64,000 nt of DNA from Lithospermum erythrorhizon (taxonomy: Eukaryota > Streptophyta > Magnoliopsida > Boraginales > Boraginaceae): assembly GCA_019722365.1 (NCBI GenBank), contig JADFUC010002440.1:62001-126000 (forward strand). The letters are read 5' to 3'. This document shows, piece after piece, positions 23,421-35,240 of the stretch (positions within the stretch are counted from its first letter, which is position 1; each line of letters begins with the position of its first letter). The notes beneath the pieces are model-generated. The model searched no databases and was not told the DNA's origin. It saw only the letters and a program-made list of their open reading frames with translations. A program made the translations under genes and the position numbers.

Positions 23421-25190
23421 ATTCACATGTAGGAAGTTGTGAAAACTAGGAAATCCACCTCTGCACTGCTAATTAAAGAAAGATAAGTCTTCATGTAAGA
23501 TTCTCCTTACTGATGTTTGATGTAAAATGTTAACCCTGAAATAATGATACGATGAATTTGTTAATAATGGCTGGCACAATAATGTCTAATTCACTGATAA
23601 TCCTTTTATATTAACAAAGAAATATCCATGAACAGTTGAAAGCATATTATCATAGATATTAAGCAATGAAGAGAACTATGACAAACCAAACATGGTACCA
23701 TCAAGCAGGAACTACCTTAAAGCTTCATTGGTATGCATGAAACGATGCAATTAAAAAAGGGAGTAACTGGATTTAGTCTAGTAGCAAGGAAAAGCAGATG
23801 GGACGTCAAGAAATAGGACCAATCTGTTCCCTATTAACAAAATGCTCTCCTTTACTCACCTGTAAGAGAAATCTTTCCCACCCCTGATTCTTCCCACTTG
23901 AATACACACATAGGCTAAGAATGATAAATTGGCTATCAGTTGGCACGACAACTAATTACCACACCCGCCCCAAAAAAAAAACGTTACAGACACATATGCT
24001 AGCTTAGTAACTTCCATCCGAATCTTTTAAATAATAAAAGCTTCCCAGGCACAGAGTGCTACTTGAGACTCACAACATCTGCTGACTGGGATATAACTCA
24101 AAAATAAAACTGCTGCACCTTAACATCTAGTTCTAGACCACGAGTCCAAGACTACTAACTCTACTTCCTTTAACATAAACATTTATGTGTTCGATGTAGC
24201 AAATAATTCGAAAAGCATACAACTGAACATATAACAAAGGAACAATTGGGAGAACAAATCAAGATTAGACATTTCATAAATATATAATTCCAGAAACAAA
24301 CTTGACACAATAAAAATAAAAAATTGCAGCGTAACTGCTTCAATTCAAGTCAAAGTACAGTGCTTTGAAGAAAATAAAACACCGACCTAAAAGCAGAAAG
24401 AAATAATATCTAATATTTACCCAAACAAAGATAAAAGTTTGAGCATAATTCAAAATCCAAAATACTCTGCTTGAAATGGAAAAAATCTTGCAACAAAATC
24501 CACTAGCATAAAAGGGGGCAATTTAAATAAAGTAAAAAAAGAATAACCAAAAGCCAAAGAATGGATTTTGGGGCAAGAGGAGGAGAAGCCAACTATAGAA
24601 GAGAACAGTATAGTTAGGAAAGTTCGGAGACTTTGTCTATAAGACCAATATATTTATTTGACCAAAATAAATAATATGAAGAAATTGAATAAATGAGGAA
24701 AATACAATAGAATGGAGAATAGTTTATTGCTTTGAATTTTTGGATTATTTAGTAAAAGAAAGGACATAAATTCAATATGTAGTCTTTGTTGTGTAGGCTG
24801 TACCAAGTCCACGGGAAGTGTTGGGGTTTTGGGACCCAGTCAGAGGCTTTTTCATCCCAAAATTGATGTCAGTTTTCTTTTTATCTTTTCCTCTTTGCAG
24901 TTATTTTCCAATTTATTTGCTTCCTCAACCAACCACAATTTCTCCATTACGTTTTATTCACGGCGTTGGTTGACTAACATCACATGTAATAAAGAACCAA
25001 AAATTAAAACTTCATAAAATAAATAGATTTTCAATTTCTTAAAATAATTTAGTCGCTTAAAAAAATTTGTCTGGCTAACTTATATTATTTATCTCTTCTT
25101 TTTTAATTGTATTCAGCAATCTGAAATCTTTGATTTTTTCTGTTTAATTTGAATAATAGAGAATCGGTTAAAATCTGTCACATGCAAAAA
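23421..25190. other. Upstream region of the CNGC gene
   Basis: AT-rich DNA upstream of the minus-strand CNGC start; it should contain the 5' untranslated exon(s) and promoter, but I could not fix a transcription start. No coding sequence, transposon domain or tandem array is visible. Short open frames (for example 24,829-25,017) have no recognisable homology. Confidence 0.35.
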
Positions 25191-25198
25191 GTTAGGCT

Positions 25199-25570
25199 CA
25201 CAAAATAAGAAAAGTAATGATTAGGGTGTATTTTAGAAAGAATTTTAGGAAGGCGTCACATCTTTCTCAATTTCACTGAAAAACATAGAGGTTGAAAAAT
25301 TAAAAATGGATAAAATAATCTTTTTGACTCGCAAAAAAATTGAACACCAAAATTTCTTAGGAATTTGTAAATTTCACTTTATAATATTTTAAATATAACT
25401 TGGCGTTTTTAAATACGTTAATGAAAATCTTGAAATCTATGATTGTATATTTTGGGTTAATATCAGAAAGTTATTAAAATGCATGCAATAAAAGATAACT
25501 ACAAAATAAGAAAATTGATAATTTTGAGTGTATTTTAGAAAAAAAATTTAGGGAAGATGATCTTGCGTAC
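25199..25570. repeat. Pair of ~65-base direct repeats
   Basis: The segment ACAAAATAAGAAAAGTAATG at 25,200 with its following GTGTATTTTAGAAAGAATTT recurs in slightly changed form at 25,500-25,568. About 230 bases of AT-rich spacer separate the copies. The repeat probably belongs to old transposon debris. Confidence 0.65.
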
Positions 25571-25789
25571 TCTCTTAGCTCGACTCCGCCTCTGAGTAAT
25601 TGACACTGTTATGGAATCAATATTCGTATTTTGACATCCATTGTGCAATGCTAAAATGTCATTAATTAAAGCCTAGCTTCTTATAACATTTCTCATAAAT
25701 TCTATTCCCAAATTTTGCTCTAAAAAACATAAAAGCCTGAGGTAAAACTTTGGTAAAATCTTCACGATAAATCTTGTGTTATTATGTTT

Positions 25790-27770
25790 CATTTTTCTAT
25801 TTTTCTTTTTTTTGGTTTTTCTAGTTAAAGGTTTGCATTTTAGTTTTGATAATAAAATTCATGGGTTCATAAAAGATTGATTTTTTTTTTTTTGGGTTTT
25901 TCTTCAATAAAATTCATTTGTTTTATTAAAGTTTCGATTTTTTCCTAATATAAATTCATGGGTTTGTAAGAGATTCAATTTTTTTTGGTTTTTTTTATTC
26001 TGTAAAAATCATGCGGTTTATCAAAATTGTTTTTTGGATTTTGATAATAAAATTTCATAAGTTTATTTAAGATTCAGTTTTTAAGTTTGATGCATAAAAT
26101 TCACGGGTTTGTTAAGATTCGATTTTGGGTTTTGATAATAAAGATCATGTGTTTGTAAAATTCAATTTTTGGTTTTTGATAATAAAAAGTTCATGCCTTT
26201 GTTAAAGGTTCCAATTTTTTCAATTTTTTGATAATAAAGTTCATCGTTTATTAAAGGTTGATTTTTTGATTTTTGATAATAAAAATTCTTCTGAGTTTAA
26301 AAGTTTCTATTTTTTGGATTTTTGATAATAAATTTTTGCTTTTAAAAGATAAAATATCATGTGTTTGTTACAAGTTCAATTTGTTTAAGGCGTTTTTGAT
26401 AATATTATTCATAGTTCTTCAATTATTTGCTGTTCTTCAGTTTTTATTAATTTCTTTTATGGGTTTCTAAAATTTCTTTTAGTTTAGAGTAATTGAATAT
26501 GGTGTGCCGTTAATGATAGGTGTATGTATGGTGTATCTTTATATATATTTAATCGAGTTTTGTACCCTATTTTTTATATTAAAGACTAAATAATATCATG
26601 TTTTAATGTGAAGATGTGTTGGCAACAAAGTGAATAAAATTCAAAAGCGTTGACAATCAATGCGTGACAAACTCGAAAAAAGAAAATGTTTTGAAGAATG
26701 AAACACACGATTGAAGCTTGATTCATTTATGAACAAAAAAATTATTTATTGTTTAGAACGTAATTCATATTATATATTTTAAATTGAGTAGAAACAATAC
26801 TTTGTAATATCAAATATGACATGGTAAATCATATACATTAAATAATAAAACAATTGATTTATATGGACCAATTGAACATGTCGTATGTTCTAATATTAAT
26901 TATTGTCTGTCTGTGTTCTTTAGCCCTTGAAACCGTCTAGTGCGTTCACGTTAGTGGTAGCGTATACGGAAAAACAGGTTTTTTCTGTGGTTCTCAATCT
27001 TTTTTGAAGACACATAACAATGAAACATTAAGTAAGCAATTAAATATCTGGGTATCTGTAACGTCGCTATAATAAGGCCATGTCTAATAGCATGTCTGGC
27101 AAATTATCGTATTATATGCCGCGTACGATTATACACCACAATACACATAATACACCACAATATACCAATATATACCATAATTTAATTATCTCTAAAACTT
27201 AAAGAAATTCAATAAAAACTTAAAAAAATTAGTAAATAATTGAAGAACTATGAATAATATTATCAAAAAACCCAAAAAATCGAACATTTAACAAACCCAT
27301 AAATTTTTTATTATAAAAAAAAAAAAGGAATCTTTTAAGCAAATAAAATGATTTTATTATCAAAAAATCGAATTCTTTAATAAATTCATGAATTTTTATT
27401 ATTAAAAAAAACCCAAAAAATCGAACATTTAGCACAAACTATAATTTTTTCAAAAATCACAAATCGAATCTTTAACAAACCGTTTTGATTTTATTGAAAA
27501 AATCCCAGTAGCTAACAAATCATGAATTTTTATTATCAAAGCCCCAAAAATCAAATCTTTATGGCTTCGTGAATTTTTATTATAAAACCCAAAAGCTTCG
27601 AACCTTTAACAAACCCGATTTTTATTATCAAAAAATTGAATGTCGAGCAATTCCATAATTTTATGCTCAAAAAACCCAAAAATGCAGACGTTTAACAAAG
27701 CCGTTATCAAAAGCTAAAAAAATAAAATAAAACTTTGGCAAACCCATGAAAATGCTTTTGAAAAATAAAA
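25790..27770. repeat. Large imperfect inverted repeat made of ~35-40-base tandem units
   Basis: The left arm (about 25,790-26,550) repeats a unit of the form TTTTTGATAATAAAATTCAT plus GGGTTTGTTAAAGATTCGAT more than ten times with variation. The right arm (about 27,130-27,770) carries the reverse complement (AACAAACCCATAAATTTTTT, TTATTATCAAAAAATCGAAT). The arms also match outside the tandem units: TTTGATAATATTATTCATAG at about 26,395 is found inverted near 27,250, continuing through GTTCTTCAATTATTT. The inner GGTGTATC and ATACACC phrases are mirrored too. A ~580-base unrelated spacer separates the arms. The whole could fold into a long hairpin, as in foldback transposons. No protein is encoded. 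Confidence 0.8.
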
Positions 27771-29125
27771 GGTGTTAGAAAGGGGTTGTTGGTTGTGGGT
27801 GATGGAGGGAGTGGTGGTGGTGGTTTTTGGAGAAGAAAGTGTGAGAAGAGAGAACATAGAAGAAGAGAAGAGTGTTGGAATGAGAGAGATGAAATGATGG
27901 TAGGTGGTGTATAGTATTAGTAAGGATATTTTAGTACTTGCGCATGGGGGTGTTATTTAAGCAAATAAAAAAAAGAATGATGTTATTCTTTAGGACAAAA
28001 CACAAGACAAAATACAAAAAGGTGTTATTCTTCCAAATTTCTCATATGTTTTTGCTCTTGTGGAATGGTTAGAAGAACTAGATGTGGCTATTGTCCCCAC
28101 TGATATCATCGATTGATATGTGTTTGAAAATAGTTAAATACTCATTTCCAATTTGAGACAAAGTCGTCTTAAATCAGCTACATCATCGAAATCAGCCATG
28201 ACTACCACTCGTCTTGAATAGATCAAATTAAAATCCCATAATTTTATTCTTTTAACATGCAGAAGATGTTAACCATCTTTGAAACATACAAGGTATTACA
28301 TTACTACATTTTGACATTAGTATCCTTCATATGTCTTCAACTGATAGGATTAACGGTGTGTCATTTCTTTTCTTTAATGTTTCTTGATATAGCACATTAT
28401 TTTGATCTTTTCATGACTCCTATCTAGTGTCTCTTTTCCTTCCATTATTCACATGTTCTAGTATAAATGTAATTGGATTGTTAATATTTATGATTAGTAA
28501 ATGATGAAGATAGACATATTGTTCATAATTTTATTTAGTAACCCAACTTATGTAATAATTCATCTACTTCAACCATAACCAAGAATTTCAAACATATTTA
28601 ACTAGTGAAGGGATTCATAAATGATATCTTATTGGTCATGAGAGTAAGGATAATAAATAAAATAAATGTAAGGAAATGGATGGTGATTTGGCATACAACG
28701 CTAGTCACAATCCTAGCTTCCTCTCAATTTAGGCATCATATTGAACCATATGTGTGTGCTTTTGAGAGTATTCCTAATTTAATCATCTAAAAAACCAGAG
28801 AAATATTTTTTCGTTGTATGTATAGAATCTCACTCCATATAGTTAAAATGAAATCGTGATTCTCACATTAATACTTTGAGAGAAAAAATATATTTATCAA
28901 ATACTTCAAGTACTCTTTGAATGAGGTTATGTAAAGCAAATATAAATCAAAGATATTTTACTTTATCTAATAAGCAATTAACCAAAAATAAAACGATCTT
29001 TGAAATCATATCATATTTGCACCATTTTCTTTGTCATATTTAGCAATAAGGATTCATTTACCCAGCGTTTTTGTTCCGCCGTATATGAAGAAGAGTTGAA
29101 CAAGAGGAAGTTATCATTTCTTATA
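27771..29125. other. AT-rich spacer, no supported gene
   Basis: Apart from a G-rich stretch at 27,785-27,910 (GTGGTGGTGG and GAGAAGAAGAG runs) next to the inverted repeat, the region is plain AT-rich DNA. Open frames such as 28,605-28,790 have no recognisable homology. Confidence 0.4.
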
Positions 29126-29129
29126 TAGC

Positions 29130-30240
29130 TTAGGCTAAATTTCATCTAGGCACGTGAACTACTAAAAAATATTTTAAATATCTTGCTTTCAACGTTCAGC
29201 TTTCGAATGATACACAGGATGCATTTTGCTTTTAGATTTCTAAAATTATAAACTTTTGAACTTTTCAGGATAAATCAATTTTAATCTGGATGAATTACGT
29301 CCAAGCAACTTTTCGCTTATTGTAATTAACTTTAGCAATTTTCATTCTTTCAGCCAGCTTCAAATAAATTTATTTACTTTTAGGGGATAAGTGAATTTCA
29401 AAACAACTCCATCATCTTCCCAACCCACTTTCAATCCCAATCATTTTTATAAAATCTCGCCCAGGACACTATCTTACTTTGTGGGTTGATGGTGTTTATT
29501 TACCATATTACTGAAATCCATTCACAGCAATTACATGATAGGCAGCATAATTGTATATAATCCCATATGGCCATGTGAATCTGCATTTGAATCTCGAGCA
29601 TTTCAGTAGTCGACACCGTGTATTCTCATATGATATTTGATCACGTGGGTAAATAAAGTCTTGAGAAATTATTACATAGCTAAATGATATTTGACATATG
29701 GATGTATATGTCAAGTGCAAAAGGGAAGTATAATATCCTTTTGAATTCTTGTAAAAAATCCTTAATTGCAAAATCTTGGATATTCTGCAAACATGTTAGA
29801 ATGATAACTAAATTTAATTCTCCAACAACTTTAATATCTAAAAGAGCTGCATGGGGTGTGTATGGGTCGTCTTTAATTGGGGATGAAGGCTGAGGGAGTG
29901 AGGTGGAAGGTAGTAGGTTGGGGGGAAGATGATGGGATTTGTTAAAAGCTTTTGTAGTGGCACTTAAACTTCACGAATGGGTTCAAATCAATTTTTTGTT
30001 GTAGTGGCACCTGAACTTTTACGTGAATATTTCCTCCAAAAAATTAATATTTTTAATATGACTAACTTGCCCTTGGGTTAAGGACCATTTAGAAGTCAAA
30101 TGATAGTCAACAACTCAAAAATACGATTTTCAAAAGTTTAGCTGCCAAAAATACATCCTAGGTGCCTATTTGAAAGGTTAAAATATTTAGGTGCCTATTT
30201 AATCATTTAAATGAATGGTGCCTAGATAATTGCTCTCTTT
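29130..30240. mobile_element. Possible small TIR element (MITE-like)
   Basis: The left side reads CATCTAGGCACGTGAAC (from about 29,142); the right side, read inverted, gives TATCTAGGCACCATTC (ending about 30,228). Near the right end, AGGTGCCTATTT (30,159 and 30,190) and GTAGTGGCAC (29,953 and 30,002) are repeated. This is the general look of MITE-type insertions. The target duplication was not resolved and the middle 800 bases have no gene. The call rests on the shared TCTAGGCAC ends only. Confidence 0.35.
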
Positions 30241-30940
30241 CTCAACCTCATATAACATTCCCGTATTCGATTGTAATGTATGAATCTATTCAAAACTTCT
30301 AGATCAATACTTACTAATCAGCACATCAAATTCAATTTATAATACGCTTGCATTCTGAAACGCTTTCATAGGCCTCTACTTGACGATTGGTGTGACTTAT
30401 TTGATGAGAATCAGAAGGCCAATTAACGTCGAGGCTCATAAAACAACCATGACCTCGTCCTCTTTGTATGAACCGTGACAGCCTGAGTTTGTGAGCACTA
30501 TAAGGGGGGATTTATCCATTATACATCTTTTAAAGATTTGCGCATAGGTGGAGATAGCGTCCTTTTGAATTGGACAACAACGTTAGGTCCCTTGATGTTC
30601 TTGAGAGCAAAGGTTTTTTCCAAAAAGAAGCCATATTATATAGTGAACTCCCATTGCTAACATTCACCCAGCTGGAATAAATTCATGTTTTTCTTTATTC
30701 ACAGAACTCATGAAAGCGAAATAAGGAGCATACACAGTCATGAGCATGTTGGATGAGGCAAACTCCATTTTCATTGATAGTTTACTGACCGATGTAAGAG
30801 TTTTAATTTGGTAATAAATTAAACTACTATAATAGGTCTGACTAGTATAACCTCTATCTACTTAACATAAATATTGAATAAATTTTGTGTTTAACAAATT
30901 TTACGTCCCGTAGTGGCAAAAGTTAACTAATAAATAAAAT
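30241..30940. other. Spacer, no supported gene
   Basis: Mixed-composition DNA with no open frame longer than about 60 codons and no clear repeat. The part from 30,370 to 30,790 is less AT-rich and may be an old retrotransposon internal piece, but no domain could be read. Confidence 0.35.
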
Positions 30941-30944
30941 AGTT

Positions 30945-31195
30945 ATATATTAATCTAGGTTTTATATATAGTAATAACTATTCAAAAATATAAGATCCTA
31001 ACTAAATTAGAAAATATCAATGAGTTTTGCTAAGTTCAATTTAGTGTTCAATATATTATTCTATAGTTACATATTAATCTAGGTTTTATATAGTAGTTAA
31101 CTATTGCAAAAAATATTGATCTAACTGAATTAAAAAATATCACAATGAGTTTTTATACTAGGATTTAAAAATTTAATTTTCAATATATTATTCTA
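30945..31195. repeat. Tandem duplication, two copies of ~125 bases
   Basis: The copy starting ATATTAATCTAGGTTTTATA (about 30,949) and ending near AATATATTATTCTATAG (31,069) is followed directly by ACATATTAATCTAGGTTTTA (31,072) ending near AATATATTATTCTATCG (31,198). The copies differ by several substitutions and short indels. Confidence 0.75.
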
Positions 31196-31249
31196 TCGAA
31201 ATATTATTATCCAAATTATATCATCATCATGAAATAATATAATATTGTA

Positions 31250-32582
31250 TGACACGATATCCTATTTATTAGTATAAAGGCGCGAAAGCAGATCATACGT
31301 GCAGTGGTATCGCGATATGTAACAGCGCGATAATGTAACGCGACCCGCCCGAATTAAATTTTACTTGAGTGAAATTAAATAAGACACGAGTCGCGAGCCG
31401 ATGGTATTCGGTTTAAACGTCGTTTAAAACAAAAATGTGATTCTAATTCGTTTCCCAATCAAAACGATTTTAAAATTTATAATCCACTTGATTTGTCTCC
31501 AAGCATTATATATATACCGCAGCGTATCACGAAGCCGTATCGACAGCAGATGATGTCATATCACGAATACAAAGCCGACAACCGACAAGGCTAAAGTTTC
31601 AAGGAAAAATACAGCAATCCAGCAGTTGACAACGCATCAAAATCGAATTTGTGAGGATCTACGCCCACCGTCTTTGCTTTAGCCGCTTTCGGAACAAACT
31701 CAGAAACTCTTGGCTCAATGCCGCTGTCGGCTGCTAGGCAATGCCGCCCAAATACGAAAAGGGGCAAGCCGTGAGGCTTAGTAAGGAAACTTAACACGAG
31801 GATAAAGACTTACCGCCAGGCAGTGAATCAATGCTCTAATAATTAAAATATGAATAAATAAATATATCGGGAGGCTACTTTTCAAAAAGGTCGTACAACG
31901 TAATTCATGGAAAACTTCGGACCTCTTCCCATGAAGATATAATAGAAGGTCTCGAAACAAGCACACAATTCCATAAAGAAATCAATAGACTTCAGCAGCT
32001 AAAACTCAGTGTGAGCCTCATATAAATATCACGCTTGAGTATCATCTATAATCATATACTCGATCCGTCTACTACTTGAGGAATGGACTAAGCAATGATC
32101 ACGCAGCATATACCGCGGTATAAGGCGAAAACCGCACTTATAGACAAAGTATAAGGCACGCAGCTTATACACAAATTATGAACACGTCGGCTCATCTGTG
32201 AAATCTGAGGCCGCAGCGTTTCTTATCGCTAAGTATAAGGCACACCGCGCTCTAAAGTATAAAGAGCCATGTCGTCGCGTATCACGCAGGAAGGAGAGTC
32301 ACTGACAACATCATCCCAGCGTAGGTCAAATCACGATGCTCGAGTGAAAACCAGGTGCATCGTAACTCACAACATCACTCTCGATCTTGCATTCTCTCTT
32401 TCACGAAACAATGTCCGTAGCCAATTTAAAACATCTACATGATAAATTAGAAGATCAGTAGAATACGAAATCATAAGTGCTGAACAGAATACGAAATCAT
32501 AAATTATGGGCCACAATCAATACAGTTGGGGTTAACACCTCAGCCGATCTTGACACCACAGGAATAAATGCCTCTTAATACC
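31250..32582 (-). repeat. Retrotransposon-derived DNA adjoining the minus-strand LTR
   Basis: CG-containing phrases (ATCGCGATATG, AGCGCGATAATGTAACGCG) and repeated TATAAGGC and TATACCGCG words (32,110-32,250) set this apart from its AT-rich surroundings. No gag or pol phrase can be read; the frame at 31,591-31,797 has no recognisable homologue. By position it would be the internal part of the element whose LTR lies at 32,583-33,640. Confidence 0.35.
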
Positions 32583-33640
32583 ATGTTCTGGTTTAGTAAA
32601 TTCGGTAAGTAACAAATGAGATAATTTTCACTTATTTACTGGCAAAACTTAGCCAGCAACAATCGAGGTAAGCACTTTTCAAGGCCAACGCCTAAAACAG
32701 CTTACCAGTATGTCGAGACCTACTCACCTTGTTAGAAGATACATAACAACTTCTTGGGGAACTATCTACAAGGGTCTAACACCAAGGATAAACTGCGCAT
32801 AATTATATCAAAAACCGAGACCTTGTGTTAGTTGGCTAAATTCACATCTTGCTCGACTTTCTGATTTAATCTGACTATAGTGATTCTAGTTAATCGGTCA
32901 CATAATTAGCAATCATCTTTCAGGAAATATCAATTATATTTGACTTGGAATTAACACTTTTTTAGTATAACTAGCACAAATCATTTTAAATCTATGATTT
33001 AATATCACAATATATAATAAGGTCCAGTATTTTCATTTACATTTAAGTCATAGAAAAATATATTTAAGTGAACCAGCCTAAAGTCATGTAACATCTCAGT
33101 GGCATCTAAATGCATGAATTGATGTTATATCTTGAGACATGTAGAAAGTGATTAAATGTGGAATTAGATGGAAAAGTCAATAAAAGTGTTAAAAGTCAAT
33201 GATGTGAAACCCAAAATCTCAAAACAGACTTTCATGCATAACTTTCAGAAGAGAGAATGATGCAGGGAGAACGATGTTCTAAACGATCTTGAGTTTGGTA
33301 GCCGTCGAAGAGAAGAGAAATGAAATAAATTTTTTAAGAGGGAGAGGGGGCTTAATCTCGGCCCTATGAGGAAAAGGAGAAGATGAACTCAAAAATGATG
33401 ATTCTTAGGAAGAATGACTAGATATTTAAAAAACTTAGTCCCGTTTGGGGTTTCGGTTAATTCTAACATAGTACTTAAATCTCCCTGACAGTCACCAAGA
33501 CAAAATATTCCATGGCAAAACTACTAAATTATAAATGTAATTCGGCTAAAATTATGCAGAAATATCTTCTCAGAGATTGACATACTATTCCAGATTCACA
33601 TGACGAAAATTTAAATTTTTTTTTTTCGTAACGGGTTATT
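32583..33640 (-). repeat. Candidate Ty3/gypsy LTR on the minus strand (~1.06 kb)
   Basis: On the minus strand the sequence starts TGTAATAACCCGTTACG (33,640), the common opening of plant gypsy LTRs. It runs through a T/C-rich leader (33,240-33,380) and ends near a CA followed by TGGTATTAAGAGG (32,571-32,583). That resembles a worn initiator-Met primer site (TGGTATCAGAGC). No partner LTR was found, so it may be a solo or truncated copy. Confidence 0.45.
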
Positions 33641-34449
33641 ACAAATAAAATTTTACATGTACAAATTCTTTTATAAAAATATATGTACGTTGAAGTTACC
33701 AATCATTCACTCACAATTAGTTAGTGTGTAGTTATGCTTTAGATGATGAGACATTATCAATTGTGAGATGAAACAATTAACGTATTCAACATAATATTGT
33801 ATAATGTGTCACAGTTATGTATAGTATTTCAAGGTATAAAAGTGTAAATAAAAATTTCATGTCGATTGAGAAGCAAACATTTGCATGATGTTAAATAAGT
33901 CGTTAAATTAGTTATAAAAAATATAAGTATAATCTGATTCAAGGTATAAACATTTTGATGTTGTAAATTTATTAAATGGGTCTGGATTATACCCACAGGA
34001 GGAGAGAGGTCACATTTCATAAGTCGAAAAATGGAACTTCTGGCCGTCGGTGATGGTAGTCAAATTGGAGTAACTCTTTGGTTTATATGTTCATACCTCT
34101 AATTATTTTTTCAGTAATGGAGACCTTTCGTACTATATGAACTCTTGGTTATTATGAGCAAATCTTGCTGTCCCACTCATGACCACTTAGTCTCGATGAT
34201 GCGATGTTATGTAAATTTATTAAATGGGTTTGGGTCATACCCTTGAGAGGATAGATATCTGACCGTAACTCAAAAGAAAGCTGTCCCATAAAAAAAAGAA
34301 TTGGTGATAGATGGAGTAGCTCATTGATTTATATAGAATTGATCTTTCTCTGACCCACTTCAATGTAAGAATAATCATGTGACTATTTAATGAGGCCAAA
34401 TCTCAATGGATGTCCTCTTATACTTAACTTTTACCTAGTATTTCATTAA
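33641..34449. repeat. Diverged direct duplication of ~130 bases within AT-rich spacer
   Basis: The phrase TGTAAATTTATTAAATGGGT with a following TCATACCC or TTATACCC and GAGAGGAT-like words occurs at about 33,960 and again at about 34,209. Both are followed by a GAACTTCTGGCC/GCTGTCCCAT part and by GGAGTAACTCTTTGGTTTAT or its variant GGAGTAGCTCATTGATTTAT. This suggests a duplicated short LTR or TRIM piece. No gene lies in the stretch. Confidence 0.5.
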
Positions 34450-35240
34450 GGTATCGCCTACTAAAAGCGAGAATCTATCTTTTTAGGGTGGGGTTGAATA
34501 ATTATTATACAATCTTTTTTGGTTTAAGATTAAATGACAAATTCTGACCCAGTCTAATTCAGATTATTTAACCTTTGATAAGAATAATAAATAATGAAAT
34601 GATATATTGTAAATTACGAGAAAAGGAAAAATAAGTAATCAATAAAGTAAATGAAAAATAACAAAGGGAAAAAAGAAATGACTCGGCGATTTTAACGAGC
34701 CGGTTTTCCTAAGTGTTCGACCGTCGGCTTTAAACCTCGGGATTCGGTAACAATGCACTATGAATTTGGGAGAAAACTGCAGTTGTTACATAAACAACTC
34801 TCTGGAAATATGGTGAATCTCCTTCCACTTGACACTATTCTTCCAGAAACCCAGAAAGCCCATTTTAGGATTTCGAATCTCTTAATCTCCTCGATTAAGA
34901 ACCCCAGTCACTACCCAGAGATTTAAAATAATATAATAAGTAAATGGGTGAACACAAGCTATAAAATTCTAAGCTATCAAAGTTGTATGAGAGATTAAGA
35001 ATGCCTTTTTTATTTTAAAGTATGAAAAAATTGCCTGAAAGTCGTGCAAAAGTTGGGATTTAAAATGTGTGGCTGTAAGGCGGCTTTTATGAACCAGCGC
35101 ATCAGAAAATCCTAAGTTGGGACCTTCAGGTGGAAGAAGTGAAGTCAGCCAGTCCCGACGCTGTCTTAAGAAAGTGATGAGACTTCGGGACAAGTTAAGG
35201 CCTGCGGTCGGCCGTCCGACCACAAAATTCTTCCTGTGAA
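34450..35240 (-). repeat. 3' LTR of the SIRE-like element (partial match)
   Basis: It aligns by eye with 42,460-43,270: shared CGACCGTCGGCTTT, GATTTCGAATCTCTTAATCTC / GATTCCGATCTCTTAATCTC and GTTGTATGAGAGATTAAGAATGCC (34,983-35,006 versus 42,984-43,007). Similarity fades beyond about 35,240. The copies differ at many places, so the insertion is old. Confidence 0.75.

Noticed and set aside
27229..27435. Repetitive Phe/Leu-rich open frames inside the inverted repeat
   Set aside because: They are translations of the tandem units; no start context, no homology.
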